The notes: generated by a model not told the origin, from the sequence alone. A stretch of 64,000 nt of DNA from DASWZN01 sp036404435 (GCA_036404435.1 DASWZN010000039.1:186001-250000); one strand, 5' to 3'. Positions 16,427-25,140 are shown, counted from the stretch's first letter. Program-made: numbers and translations.

Positions 16427-17864
16427 CCGGATCCCTTTCGAACAGCGGAGAAGCCAGCCAGGCGGACGTAAAAGTCACCACGGTTCCGATGGCCGCGAAC
16501 CAGGTCCAGGCAATGCCGGTGCCGAGTTTCAGATAGACCTCCGTGCCGATGCCGGCGGCCATGCCCAGCATCGCGGCGTTCTGCGGGACCCGGCGCGGCA
16601 GCAGGCCCAGCAGGAACACTCCCAACAGGCCGCCATAGGCGATGGAGGCAATGGTGAGCCCGGCTTCGAGCACCGTGCCCCAATGCCTTGCGAAGGCTCC
16701 GATCACCAGCAGCACAATCCCCCAGGCAACTGTGGCGGCGCGCGCCCCCCCCACTTCGCCGAGGCTCCCCAGCTTGCGGCCCCAAGGCTTCCAAAAATCG
16801 ATGACGGTCGTCGAGGCTAGAGCGTTTAGCGCGGCGCTCAGATTGGACATGGCCGCCGCCAGGATCGCGGCGATCACCAGTCCCGCCAGGCCCGGCGGCA
16901 GGGAGTGCCATACGAATTCCGGATAAAGCCGGTCCAGCCGTTGCGGGGCGGCGAGGCGCTGGTCCGAGCGCAGCACGAAAAGCATGACGCCAATCAGCAG
17001 AAACAGGCTGAACTGGACGAAAATCACGGCCCAACTGGCAAACAGCGCCGCGCGGCTTTCGCGTTCGTTGCGGGCGGCCAGCAGCCGCTGCACGAACAAC
17101 TGCTCGGTTCCGTGACTGGCGGTTGTCAGGAAGCACCCGCCGACCAAGCCCGCCCAAAACGTGTAACGGCGGGCAAAATACGCCGGCGTCAGCTGGAAAC
17201 TGAAGTCGAACACGCGCAACTTGCCGAGCGGCGCGGCCACGGCAACCACGTGCGGCCACCCTCCCGGTATTTGATGCAGGAGGACCACGAAGCTGACCGC
17301 CGCGCCGAAAACGTAGAGGAACATCTGCGCCACGTCGGTCCAGATCACCGCTGTCATGCCGCCTTCGAAGGTGTAGAACAGCGTCAGGCAGACGATCAGC
17401 ACGATGGAGGCGATCTCGCCGGTGCCCAGCACGATCGAAATCACGATCGAGATGGCGAAGACGCGCACGCCCTCGGCGAAAGCGCGAACGATCAGAAACG
17501 TCGCTGCGGTCACCCGGCGCAGGCGGGGGCCGAACCGGACTTCGATGAGCTCGTAGGCCGTGAACATTTCGCCCCGGAAATACTGGGGCAAAAAGAGGAA
17601 CGCAATCACGATGCGCGCCAGCAGGTACCCCAAGACCACCTGCAGGAAGCCGAGGTCGCCGGCGAAGGCCAGGCCCGCGGTGCTGATGATGGTCAGCGTG
17701 CTGGTCTCGGCGGATACGATGGAGAGCGCGATGGCCCACCACGGAGCGGTCCGGCCGCCGAGGAAGTACTCCTTCAGGCTCTTCTGGCGCCGGCGAAAAT
17801 GGGCGCCGAACCAGGTTACCCCGGCCAGGTAGACGAGGATGACGGCCCAATCAGCGTAGCGCAT
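16413..17864 (-). CDS. sodium:solute symporter (SSS family)
   Basis: A 483-residue symporter with about thirteen membrane segments. Family features include SLKEYFLGGRTAPWWAIALSIVSAETSTLTI near residue 28, the core helices with EGGMTAVIWTDVAQMFLY near 170, ASHGTEQLFVQRLLAARNERESR and LAAAMSNLSAALNALAST, which carries the Na2-site serines. The family moves sugars, amino acids, pantothenate or urea with sodium; specificity cannot be read here. First gene of a two-transporter operon on the minus strand. Confidence 0.9.
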   Translation of the reverse strand: MRYADWAVILVYLAGVTWFGAHFRRRQKSLKEYFLGGRTAPWWAIALSIVSAETSTLTIISTAGLAFAGDLGFLQVVLGYLLARIVIAFLFLPQYFRGEMFTAYELIEVRFGPRLRRVTAATFLIVRAFAEGVRVFAISIVISIVLGTGEIASIVLIVCLTLFYTFEGGMTAVIWTDVAQMFLYVFGAAVSFVVLLHQIPGGWPHVVAVAAPLGKLRVFDFSFQLTPAYFARRYTFWAGLVGGCFLTTASHGTEQLFVQRLLAARNERESRAALFASWAVIFVQFSLFLLIGVMLFVLRSDQRLAAPQRLDRLYPEFVWHSLPPGLAGLVIAAILAAAMSNLSAALNALASTTVIDFWKPWGRKLGSLGEVGGARAATVAWGIVLLVIGAFARHWGTVLEAGLTIASIAYGGLLGVFLLGLLPRRVPQNAAMLGMAAGIGTEVYLKLGTGIAWTWFAAIGTVVTFTSAWLASPLFERDPGERG

Positions 17865-17990
17865 TCGTCACAAGACTCCAGGATACAGTTGGGCGGGCGC
17901 TGGCAGTGGGACAGGCCTCCGGCCTGTCGACCGTAACCTCGCGAAACGACCCCTCGCCCGGCCCCGTCCACAGGAGTGGCGGGTTTGATG

Positions 17991-18051
17991 TTGCGCCCTG
18001 GAGTTTGATTCCGCTATACTCCGCAAAGTGCAAGTCGCGCCGCGGTATACT
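17991..18051 (+). promoter_or_regulatory. possible tandem promoters of the TPR gene
   Basis: TTGCGC (17991-17996) is followed after 18 bp by TATACT (18015-18020). A second TATACT lies at 18046-18051 but without a recognisable -35 box. They sit 82-140 bp before the GTG start of the downstream TPR protein, in the only sizeable gap between it and the divergent symporter gene. The rest of the 17865-18132 gap shows nothing else I can identify. Confidence 0.4.
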
Positions 18052-18132
18052 CCTGACCAGAGCCTGTGCGCGGTGGCTTGCCGGGTCGGCCTTACAGGAG
18101 CAGCACAGAATAGGGCAGTACAGGAGGCGTGA

Positions 18133-19446
18133 GTGCGCGTTCAACTTTCGGCTGTTGTCGCCATTGCGATTTCATCCGCTTTGGGCCTCGGGTCCGCCTG
18201 GGGGCAGAACCAGCAACCAGCGGCGCAGACTTCGCAGACGGCTCAGAAAACACCCAATTGGAAGGACCGGGCGGAGTACGATCTCTACCAGAACGCTCTG
18301 GCTGAGAAGGATCCTCAGAAGAAGCTGGACCTGCTCAACCAGTGGAAAGACAAGTACCCGGAAACGGACTTCAAGGAAATGCGCCTTGAAGCCTTAATCG
18401 ATGCCTACCAGGCTCTCAAGCAGCCGGACAAGATGCTCGCCGCAAGCAAGGATCTGCTGGGCCTGAATCCCAAGAATCTCAAAGCGCTGTACTGGATCGC
18501 CCTACTGACGGTTCCGAGCCAGACGTCGCCCGACGCGCTGGACCTGGCGCAGAAGGCCGCTAACGGCCTGCTGAGCGCCGAGAAGCCGGCGCAGGTTACC
18601 GACGAGCAGGTCTGGAAACAGACGCAATCCCAGATGGCGATCATCGGACACCGCACGCTGGGATGGGTTGCCTACCAGCGCAAGGACCAAGCTACCGCTG
18701 AAACCGAGTTCAAGGCGGAACTTCAAGCCAACCCCGCGGATTCGCAGGCCGTCTACTGGCTCGCGAGCGCATTGGGCGCTCAAGCGTCGGCGGAGAAGAA
18801 GCCCGAACTGCTTGCGCAGGCGCTCTTTTATTATGCGCGCGCGGCGGTTTATGACGGACCGGGTTCTCTTGACCCGGCCATGCGCCAGCGGACCCAAACC
18901 TTCGTGCAGACCAATTACGTCACATATCACGGCGATGACCCCGCGGGCTTCCAGGCGTTGCTGGCATCCGCCAAGGCCAGCGTCTTTCCGCCCGAGGGCT
19001 TCAAGATCCTGAGTTCGGACGAGGTCGCAAACCAGAAGCTCCAGGCGTTGCAGCAGAGCAGCCCCTCATTGGCACTGTGGGTCACGATTAAGGGACAGCT
19101 CACCAGCGACGGAGGCGACGCCTACTTCAGTGGATCGATGAAGGACGCGCTGGTGCCGCCGGAAGGACAGCCTGCCTTCCAGGGAAAGGTTATCAGCCAG
19201 GAGCCGGCGCGCGCCCCCAAGTTCGTTAAGGTTTCGATCGAGGACGGCAAGACGCCCGACGCCACGTTGGTGTTCGATCCGCCGCTGCCACGCCCGGCCG
19301 AACCGGGAACCGCGATTACGTTCCGTGGCGTGCCTACATCTTTCACCAAGCAGCCCTTCATGGTGACCTTCGATGTCGAGAAGAAGAACCTGACCGGCTG
19401 GCCCGCACCGCCCAAGCCCGTGGTGCACCACAAGAAGGCCGACTAG
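18133..19446 (+). CDS. exported TPR-repeat protein
   Basis: A 437-residue protein with signal peptide VAIAISSALGLGSAWGQ and tetratricopeptide-like helices from about residue 50 to 260 (for example YQNALAEKDPQKKLDLLNQW, AYQALKQPDKMLAASKDLLGLNPKNLKALYWIA and LGWVAYQRKDQATAETEFKAELQANPADSQAVYWLA). The last 140 residues are beta-rich (ALWVTIKGQLTSDGGDAYF and later PGTAITFRGVPTSFTKQPF). The GTG start at 18133 follows AGGAGG. Probably a periplasmic scaffold; no specific role is evident. Confidence 0.85.
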   Translation: MRVQLSAVVAIAISSALGLGSAWGQNQQPAAQTSQTAQKTPNWKDRAEYDLYQNALAEKDPQKKLDLLNQWKDKYPETDFKEMRLEALIDAYQALKQPDKMLAASKDLLGLNPKNLKALYWIALLTVPSQTSPDALDLAQKAANGLLSAEKPAQVTDEQVWKQTQSQMAIIGHRTLGWVAYQRKDQATAETEFKAELQANPADSQAVYWLASALGAQASAEKKPELLAQALFYYARAAVYDGPGSLDPAMRQRTQTFVQTNYVTYHGDDPAGFQALLASAKASVFPPEGFKILSSDEVANQKLQALQQSSPSLALWVTIKGQLTSDGGDAYFSGSMKDALVPPEGQPAFQGKVISQEPARAPKFVKVSIEDGKTPDATLVFDPPLPRPAEPGTAITFRGVPTSFTKQPFMVTFDVEKKNLTGWPAPPKPVVHHKKAD

Positions 19447-19712
19447 AAGGAAGACGGTAGTTTGCGAGGCTCGTTCGCGCGCACAGGCTCCGGAGAGTCG
19501 GCGCTCGCCAGCACCAGGCTGAGCGCCACTCTCTCCCACAGGCCTTCTTGGAGAGTTGACTTCTCGATAGACCGGAAGTAGCCCACGAAACCGCGCGTAG
19601 AGCGGTAAGCGTGCTCGAAGGACTGGTTGCCGGTCCCAACCAGGACGGCCGCGGCCAGCAGGATCGTCCCCCCCGCCCCTTTCACCCACCTGGTTCTGTT
19701 TGCCCCGCTCAT
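19443..19712 (-). CDS. small single-pass membrane protein, unknown
   Basis: An 89-residue reading frame with one hydrophobic segment (AGGTILLAAAVLVGTG) after a basic N terminus, then a soluble part ending RKLPSSF. It converges on the TPR gene and overlaps its stop by four bases, and lies upstream of the nuclease gene on the same strand. The AGGAG before the ATG is only one base away, which is too close for a good ribosome site. It is the only plausible gene in this stretch, but it may not be real. Confidence 0.45.
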   Translation of the reverse strand: MSGANRTRWVKGAGGTILLAAAVLVGTGNQSFEHAYRSTRGFVGYFRSIEKSTLQEGLWERVALSLVLASADSPEPVRANEPRKLPSSF

Positions 19713-19764
19713 ACTCCTGTAGACGAGGAAAGGCGTGCTTTGTTTCGCGGTGGGGGGGCGGCTG

Positions 19765-20250
19765 CTACATCTTGTACCGCCCGAGGTCCTCGTCGTTCAG
19801 GCCCTCGAGCCAGCGCCGCATCTCCTCCTGGTTGACCTTGTCGGAGACCGTGGAGACCATCTTGGAGGATTTCAGCACCGATTCCTCGACGTAGATCGGG
19901 CAATCCAGCCGCAACGCCAGCGCCAGGGCGTCGCTCGGCCGGGAGTCAACGCTGATGATCTCGCCGTCCCGCTCCAGCCAGATCACGGCGTAGAAGGTGT
20001 CGTCTCTCAGCTCGCTGACCACTACCTTCTTCATCCCCGTGCTGAGACCTGCCAGAAGGCTCTTGATCAGGTCGTGCGTCATGGGGCGAGGCGTGCTGAC
20101 CTTCTCGATTTCGAGGGCGATCGCGTTGGCTTCGTAGACTCCGACCCAGATCGGCAGGATCGAGTTGCCGTTCACATCCTTCAGGATGACGATCGGCATA
20201 TTGGACACGGGGTCCATCATCAGGCCGCGGATCTTCATTTCGACTTCCAT
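19765..20250 (-). CDS. bifunctional nuclease family protein (DUF151)
   Basis: A 161-residue BFN/DUF151 protein; plant members degrade DNA and RNA, and the bacterial role is not settled. Conserved parts are MKIRGLMMDPVSNMPIVIL, LPIWVGVYEANAIAL, RPMTHDLIKSLL and ISVDSRPSDALALALR. The C-terminal helix EEMRRWLEGLNDEDLGRYKM is typical of the bacterial branch. In many bacteria this gene lies next to miaB, as it does here (89 bp downstream on the same strand). Confidence 0.9.
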   Translation of the reverse strand: MEVEMKIRGLMMDPVSNMPIVILKDVNGNSILPIWVGVYEANAIALEIEKVSTPRPMTHDLIKSLLAGLSTGMKKVVVSELRDDTFYAVIWLERDGEIISVDSRPSDALALALRLDCPIYVEESVLKSSKMVSTVSDKVNQEEMRRWLEGLNDEDLGRYKM

Positions 20251-20338
20251 GGTTCGCCCCCTTCAGCTTCCATCATACTGCCTCGCCGGTGCTTCCGAAC
20301 CGCGCGCGTTAGCAAGCGGTCATGCCGCGCGGCCGGAA

Positions 20339-21646
20339 TCATACTGCCTCGCCCGCCAGGGAATTCGGACCCGCGCGGGTGACCCGCACGTTGAGATACT
20401 CTCCCTCGAGCGGGTGCCCGTTCTGCGGATGGGTATAGTTCAGCACGCGGTTCTGTGCGGTGCGGCCGATCCACTGGCCGGTGGCCTGGTTGTAGCCTTC
20501 GACAAGCACTTCCTCGACCGTTCCAACCAGCGCCGCGTTGCGCCGAAGTTGGATCGTGCGCTGCTTCTCCTGCACGATGGTCAGCCGCCGCGCTTTTTCT
20601 TCCTCGGGCACCTGGCCGTCAAGGCCGAGCGCCGGCGTGTTGGGGCGCGGCGAGTACTTGAAGCTGAACACGGAGTCATACTCGACCTCGGCGAGCAGCG
20701 AGAGCGTCTCCTCGAAGTCCGCCTCGGTCTCGCCCGGGAAGCCCACGATGATGTCGCTCGATATCGCGATCGCACGGCTGGCGTTCTTGATCCACGCGAT
20801 ACGTTCCAGGTAATGCTCCCGCGTGTAGAGCCGCTGCATGCGGTCGAGAACCGCGGTCGAGCCCGATTGCACCGGCAGGTGCACGTGACTCGCCAGCACC
20901 GGGTTCGAATCGATGGCGTCCACAATCTGCTTGACGAAATCGCGCGGATGCGAAGTCGTGAAGCGCACGCGCCGCAGGCCGGGCGTCCGGCCGACGCCAT
21001 CGAGCAGCCGCGCAAAGTCCAGACCCGCCGGCGAGGGATCGCGGTAGCTGTTCACGTTCTGCCCCAGCAGTTGCACTTCGGAGTAGCCTTGCCCGGCCAA
21101 GCTCGCGGCCTCGTCCAGCACGCTCTGGCTGGTGCGGCTGCGCTCGGGACCCCGTGTGAACGGAACCACGCAATACGCACAGCTCTTGTCGCAGCCCTCG
21201 ATGATGGTGATGTAGGCCCGGTGCGGATTGTCGCGGCGCGTCAGCGGCGTCTCGAAGGTCAGATCGGTGCCGAGGTCCAGGCCGGTAACGCGCCGGTCGC
21301 CACGCTCGAGCTGGACCAGCATCTCCGGCAGCCGGTTGTAACTGGCCGAGCCGCACACCAGGCTCACGTGCGGCGCCCTCTCGAAAATCCGCTCGCCTTC
21401 CTGTTGCGCCACGCAGCCGAGCACCGCGAAGACCTTGCCGTTCCCGGCGCGCTTGAATTGCTGCAGACGGCTGAAGACCTTCTGCTCGGCCTTGTCGCGG
21501 ATGCTGCACGTGTTGTACAGTACCAGGCCGGCTCGTTCGGGATCGGGCACCTGGGTGTAGCCCTGAGCCAGGAGCGTGCCGATCACCTTCTCGGAGTCGT
21601 GCACGTTCATCTGGCAGCCGAAGGTCTCGATGTAGAACGTCTTCAT
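20339..21646 (-). CDS. miaB: tRNA-2-methylthio-N6-dimethylallyladenosine synthase MiaB
   Basis: Radical SAM methylthiotransferase that converts i6A37 to ms2i6A37 in tRNAs reading codons that start with U. An N-terminal UPF0004 domain has the auxiliary cluster cysteines in ETFGCQMN, YNTCSIRD and LGCVAQQEG; the radical SAM motif CDKSCAYC lies near residue 155; a C-terminal TRAM domain ends LNVRVTRAGPNSL. I start at the ATG at 21646, which has GAGGG upstream and begins MKTFYIETFGC; a second ATG at 21661 would add five residues. About 435 residues, the family length. Confidence 0.95.
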   Translation of the reverse strand: MKTFYIETFGCQMNVHDSEKVIGTLLAQGYTQVPDPERAGLVLYNTCSIRDKAEQKVFSRLQQFKRAGNGKVFAVLGCVAQQEGERIFERAPHVSLVCGSASYNRLPEMLVQLERGDRRVTGLDLGTDLTFETPLTRRDNPHRAYITIIEGCDKSCAYCVVPFTRGPERSRTSQSVLDEAASLAGQGYSEVQLLGQNVNSYRDPSPAGLDFARLLDGVGRTPGLRRVRFTTSHPRDFVKQIVDAIDSNPVLASHVHLPVQSGSTAVLDRMQRLYTREHYLERIAWIKNASRAIAISSDIIVGFPGETEADFEETLSLLAEVEYDSVFSFKYSPRPNTPALGLDGQVPEEEKARRLTIVQEKQRTIQLRRNAALVGTVEEVLVEGYNQATGQWIGRTAQNRVLNYTHPQNGHPLEGEYLNVRVTRAGPNSLAGEAV

Positions 21647-21680
21647 AGGGCCCTCAGCCATGCGCCGGCGGCCGGGCCGG

Positions 21681-21866
21681 CTACCCGTGCCCCAGGTACA
21701 TGAGCCAGCCGAGGCCGAAGAGCACCACGACGAACCACGCGAAGCAGTACGCGCCGTACTTCAAGCGCTCGCGGTCCGTGCGTTTCGTGACCACGCCGAG
21801 AACCAGAGAGGCACACAGGGAGAACAGGAGAGCGGCTTCGAAGTGCGAGAGGGTCACCTTCGGCAT
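21681..21866 (-). CDS. small two-helix membrane protein, unknown
   Basis: A 61-residue protein with two hydrophobic helices (HFEAALLFSLCASLVLGVV and YCFAWFVVVLFGLGWLMYLG) joined by a basic loop KRTDRERLKYG. The ATG overlaps the stop of the upstream membrane-protein gene (ATGA), which supports it as a real, translationally coupled gene. It lies 35 bp before miaB in the same direction. No family recognised. Confidence 0.65.
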   Translation of the reverse strand: MPKVTLSHFEAALLFSLCASLVLGVVTKRTDRERLKYGAYCFAWFVVVLFGLGWLMYLGHG

Positions 21867-22285
21867 CAGCTTTTCTTCCCGATGGCGATTTCGTACGCGT
21901 CCACCATCGCCAGCACGTTCAGCAAGCCCGCGGTCACCAGGAACTTGGTTCCGTAATCGTGCACCGCGCCGGCCATATCCGGCTGGGCGTATCCGAACCA
22001 GACCGCGATCATGTACGGCACGCCGGTCAGGACGTTGCAGACGAAGCCGCCGTAGTACATCACGATCGTCAACAGGTCGCCGGCCTGCGGCTTCAGGAAC
22101 TCGCCGCGCATCATGAGCCCGAACAGGAACATCACCAGCACGGCGCCCAGCAGCAGCCCGGCGCGCCCGTAGCGCTTCAGCAGAAAATGGCCGCCTCCGG
22201 GGACGAACCACGCCAGCGCCACGGCCGGTCCCCAGACGTTGAGCGGCGGCACGGGCTCTTTGGGCTTCGTTGGCTTGGAACTCAT
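21866..22285 (-). CDS. membrane protein of unknown function (possibly DUF6677)
   Basis: A 139-residue protein (start MSSKPTKPKEPVPPLNVW). After a proline/lysine-rich head come about four membrane segments, the first with AWFVPGGGHFLLKRYGRAGLLL, the pattern of small membrane proteins with a WxxPGxGHxxLxR motif; I think this is DUF6677 but cannot confirm it. An upstream in-frame ATG at 22399 would extend the frame through the palindromic repeat and is rejected. It is coupled to the following 61-residue membrane protein. Confidence 0.7.
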   Translation of the reverse strand: MSSKPTKPKEPVPPLNVWGPAVALAWFVPGGGHFLLKRYGRAGLLLGAVLVMFLFGLMMRGEFLKPQAGDLLTIVMYYGGFVCNVLTGVPYMIAVWFGYAQPDMAGAVHDYGTKFLVTAGLLNVLAMVDAYEIAIGKKS

Positions 22286-22323
22286 GGCGAAATTCGAGTT
22301 TAGCAGAGGCCTACCGCCAGATG

Positions 22324-22402
22324 GTGGGGCGGACCCCCTGGTCCGCGGGCTATGCGTCCCGAAGAGTCGGGACGCGGCACGCAGGAGTGCGTGCGCCACA
22401 CT
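22324..22402. repeat. composite palindromic element (family A arm plus family B end)
   Basis: Positions 22324-22345 repeat the family A arm seen at 1808. Directly after come hairpins GCGTCCC/GGGACGC (22354-22375) and GCACGC/GCGTGC (22377-22394), ending in GTGCGCCAC like family B. It lies between two divergent genes, upstream of the CDF exporter. The joining of both families in one element suggests modular exchange of hairpins. Confidence 0.75.
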
Positions 22403-22435
22403 TGAACTCGGCTACCATAGTCGGAGGAGCCCTCC

Positions 22436-23329
22436 TTGCTCCCAGCCACTCGCCAAACTCAAAGAGCCCTCGCCGCCCGCCGGATCGCGTTGCTGAGCAT
22501 CGGAGTCGGCGGTGCGCTCGCATTCAGCAAGCTGCTGATCGGCTGGATGGCCGGCTCGACGGCCGTGGTGGCCGACGGCTTCGAATCCGCCGGCGACGTG
22601 GTGGGCTCGACCATCGTCCTGGTTGGCCTGATGGCCGCCGCGCGGCCGCCGGATGCGGAGCACCCATACGGGCACGGGCGCTTCGAGATGCTCAGCGGCC
22701 TGGCCGTCGGAATTCTCCTGTCCGCCGCCGGCGCCGGCATCTGCGTGCACGCCCTCGATCATCTCTCCGAGCGCCGCGCGCCGCCTGCGTTTTATGCCGT
22801 CTGGCCGTTGATCGTTTCCATCCTGCTCAAGGCCGGCCTCTCGACGCTGAAGTTCCACTACGGCCGGCGCACGCGCAGCGGGGCGTTGATTGCCGACGCC
22901 TGGAACGACACCGTCGATATCCTCTCCGGAACCTCCGCCCTGATCGCGCTCGGGCTCACGCTTTTCGATCCCGCGCGGTTTCTGCACGCGGACCAATACG
23001 GCGGAGTCGCCGTCGGCCTGATCGTGGTCTTCACCGGCGCGCGCATCGTTCGCGAGACCTCGCTGCAACTGGTGGACACCATGCCGGACGGCGGGCTCAT
23101 GAGCCAGATCCGCGCGCTGGCGCTCACCGTGCCCGGCGTCGCGGGCGTCGAGAAGTGTTACGCGCGCAAGACCGGCTTCGAGTACCACGTCGATCTGCAC
23201 CTGGAAGTGGACCCCGATATCACCGTGCGCGCATCGCACGACATCGCCACCGCCGTCCGCATCCGTCTCAAGGAGAACCTGGACTTCATCGCGGACGTGC
23301 TGGTGCACGTCGAGCCCTCGCCAAAATGA
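22436..23329 (+). CDS. cation diffusion facilitator metal exporter
   Basis: A 297-residue CDF exporter, a proton-coupled efflux pump for divalent metals in the inner membrane. Six membrane helices are followed by a cytosolic ferredoxin-like domain (GVAGVEKCYARKTGFEYHVDLHLEVDPDI). The metal-site motif in TM2 is VVADGFESAGD near residue 47, and in TM5 DAWNDTVD near residue 154. TM5 has DxxxD where zinc exporters usually have HxxxD, which in the family points towards manganese or iron; this is inference. The TTG start at 22436 is supported by GGAGGAG six bases upstream. The stop overlaps the next start (ATGA). Confidence 0.88.
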   Translation: MLPATRQTQRALAARRIALLSIGVGGALAFSKLLIGWMAGSTAVVADGFESAGDVVGSTIVLVGLMAAARPPDAEHPYGHGRFEMLSGLAVGILLSAAGAGICVHALDHLSERRAPPAFYAVWPLIVSILLKAGLSTLKFHYGRRTRSGALIADAWNDTVDILSGTSALIALGLTLFDPARFLHADQYGGVAVGLIVVFTGARIVRETSLQLVDTMPDGGLMSQIRALALTVPGVAGVEKCYARKTGFEYHVDLHLEVDPDITVRASHDIATAVRIRLKENLDFIADVLVHVEPSPK

Positions 23330-24045
23330 GCGTCCTCACTCTGGTTCGCCACGGGCAGGCGTCCCTGTTCGCCGAGGATTACGACCGCCTTTCGCCGCTC
23401 GGCGAGAGGCAGGCGGCGTCCCTGGGCGAGTATTGGACCCGAACCGGAACCGCCTTCGAGCGCGTGTTTTCGGGCCCGGCGAAGCGCCACCTACGGACCG
23501 CCGAACTGGCCGGCGAGTTCTGCCGCAAGGCCGGCCTGGCGTGGCCGGAGCCGGTGGTCGTGCCCGATCTCGACGAGTTCCCCGGGGAAGCGCTGACGCG
23601 CCGCTACCTGCCCCGGCTCGCCGCGGAGAATTCCCATATCGGCGCTCTCGATCGGGACTTGCGCCGCGCCCAGGGCCGGCCCGAGCAGGCCCGCGCCATC
23701 GAGCTTCTCTTCCGCGCCTTCACGACGATGTGGGTGCGGCGGGAATTCGACGCCTCGGAAGTCGAGACCTGGGAAATGTTCACGGCCCGCGTGCGGCGCG
23801 GTCTCGATCAGGTGCGCAACCACGGCGCGAAAGGCGCCCGCGTGGTGGTGTTCTCCTCCGCGGGCCCCACCGCCGTCGCCGTGCAGATGGCGCACGGCCT
23901 CGAACCGGTCCAAACGCTGGAGCTGGCCTGGCTGGTGCGCAACTCCGCCTGCTCCGAGTTTCTCTTCTCGGGCGACCGCTTCTCGCTGTTGGGCTTCAAC
24001 GCGGTCCCGCACCTCGCCGATCCGGCCCTGGTCACGTACCGCTAA
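23326..24045 (+). CDS. histidine phosphatase family protein lacking the usual second His
   Basis: A 239-residue member of the phosphoglycerate mutase-like histidine phosphatase superfamily. LVRHGQASLFAEDYDRLSPLGERQA holds the phospho-acceptor His at residue 8. The second catalytic His, normally in an HG motif, is replaced: the strand near residue 177 reads VVVFSSAGPTAVAV. Some subfamilies show the same SGGP-type loop, so it may still act on phosphate esters or bind ligands. The start overlaps the CDF stop by four bases. Confidence 0.85.
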   Translation: MSVLTLVRHGQASLFAEDYDRLSPLGERQAASLGEYWTRTGTAFERVFSGPAKRHLRTAELAGEFCRKAGLAWPEPVVVPDLDEFPGEALTRRYLPRLAAENSHIGALDRDLRRAQGRPEQARAIELLFRAFTTMWVRREFDASEVETWEMFTARVRRGLDQVRNHGAKGARVVVFSSAGPTAVAVQMAHGLEPVQTLELAWLVRNSACSEFLFSGDRFSLLGFNAVPHLADPALVTYR

Positions 24046-24051
24046 CCCCGC

Positions 24052-24582
24052 CTACATCTTCTTCTTCTCGCTCGAGGGCGGGACGATGCCCTTCATCCGC
24101 ATGTACGTCACCAGGTTTCCGTAGTGTTCAAAGCCATGCGCGATGTTGAAATCGAGCATGCTCAGCTTGGTGCGCTGCTGCCCGAAAAACGGCACCATCG
24201 CCGCTGCGTCGGCATCGGTCAGCTTCTGGTAGACGCTGTCGCAAAACGCGAAGCCCTCGTTGAGCGCGGCCACGATCTCGGCCTTGGTGGTGGCCGTTTT
24301 CTCGAAGTTTCTCATGACCATCTTGCCGTCGGATGCGATCCCGCACAGCAGGAACTGCGCGTTGGCGATGTGACCCAGAATCTCGCCGTACGTGCGCACG
24401 TCGGGGGTTGGGCGGAAGGAGTAATCCGCCTCCGCCATCTTGTCCGCCGAGCCCAGCACGTCGTCCTTCAGCAGGCTGTAGAACGCATGGGAGCTCGTCA
24501 TGAGAGGATTCGGCGCATCCGCGGCGGTCGCCACGCCGGCCAGAAGAGCAAACGCAGAAACAGCGGTGAACAGGAACTTCAT
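24052..24582 (-). CDS. exported DinB-family protein
   Basis: A 176-residue four-helix-bundle DinB-like protein with a signal peptide (MKFLFTAVSAFALLAGVATAA). Three metal-ligand histidines are visible: GEILGHIANAQ, and the pair in IAHGFEHYGNLVTYMRMKG. DinB-like proteins may be metal-dependent thiol transferases; the substrate here is unknown. Export is common for the acidobacterial branch. It converges on the histidine phosphatase gene with a 6-bp gap. Confidence 0.85.
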   Translation of the reverse strand: MKFLFTAVSAFALLAGVATAADAPNPLMTSSHAFYSLLKDDVLGSADKMAEADYSFRPTPDVRTYGEILGHIANAQFLLCGIASDGKMVMRNFEKTATTKAEIVAALNEGFAFCDSVYQKLTDADAAAMVPFFGQQRTKLSMLDFNIAHGFEHYGNLVTYMRMKGIVPPSSEKKKM

Positions 24583-25113
24583 AGGATCTCCTTTGGCTCA
24601 ATCGTACCGCGTGGCGCTGGCCTGTGCTGTAGGGCCCGCGGATTCGTGACCGCCCGGCCAGTCGGTGGCGGTGCTCAGGGGCCGATGTTTCAACTCCTCA
24701 CGGGACAGGCGGCGGAACGTACGCTGGGTTGGTCCGGTGGTCCTCTGGAGTCCAGCGCTCCGCCCTACCATCGCCTTGGGACCAAAGGCACGGTGCGCCG
24801 GGGCCAGCCCGCTTGGGCACACCGAACTTGAACGCGACCTACGGGGCCGAGAAGCGGGCCTGTGTGCTCGGGCGGAAGAGCCTGCGATCGTAGCCCTTGC
24901 GAGCCGCCTCCTGGATGCCGGTGAGGAAATGCGGCTCGGCTTCGCACCAGCCCCACTCCAGATCGGCAATAGAGAACAGAACGGCACCAGCTGCCCTGCA
25001 CCGCTCGCCCCACCCTCGTCCGCGTTACCCCATCCGACCTTGTGCGGCCGCACGATCCGCCCGGCGGCGCATGTGCGGCCCCACGGGCCGTTGGGAAGCG
25101 AGGATGTGGTATC
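24583..25113. other. 530-bp region without a recognised gene
   Basis: Reading frames here on both strands are Arg/Pro/Ser-rich shadows with no signal or motif. One minus-strand stretch (about 24850-24990) has a more protein-like composition (LEWGWCEAEPHFLTGIQEAA) but is closed by a stop and has no start, so it may be a remnant of a lost gene. It precedes the toxin-antitoxin pair. No repeat or RNA gene was recognised. Confidence 0.4.
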
Positions 25114-25127
25114 ATTGTGTACGCAAT
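25114..25127 (+). promoter_or_regulatory. palindromic operator before the antitoxin gene
   Basis: ATTGTGTACGCAAT is a 14-bp palindrome with one mismatched pair, centred 20 bp before the antitoxin ATG. Phd/YefM-type antitoxins repress their own operons by binding such palindromes, so this is the likely autoregulatory site. A GAGG ribosome site lies between it and the start. Confidence 0.55.
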
Positions 25128-25140
25128 CGAGGCAACATCC

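Noticed and set aside
16905..17936. Plus-strand frame opposite the sodium-solute symporter
   Set aside because: Highly charged shadow frame; the symporter on the other strand is clear.
22286..22399. N-terminal extension of the membrane protein at 21866
   Set aside because: The extension would translate the palindromic repeat; the internal ATG at 22285 gives a sensible protein.
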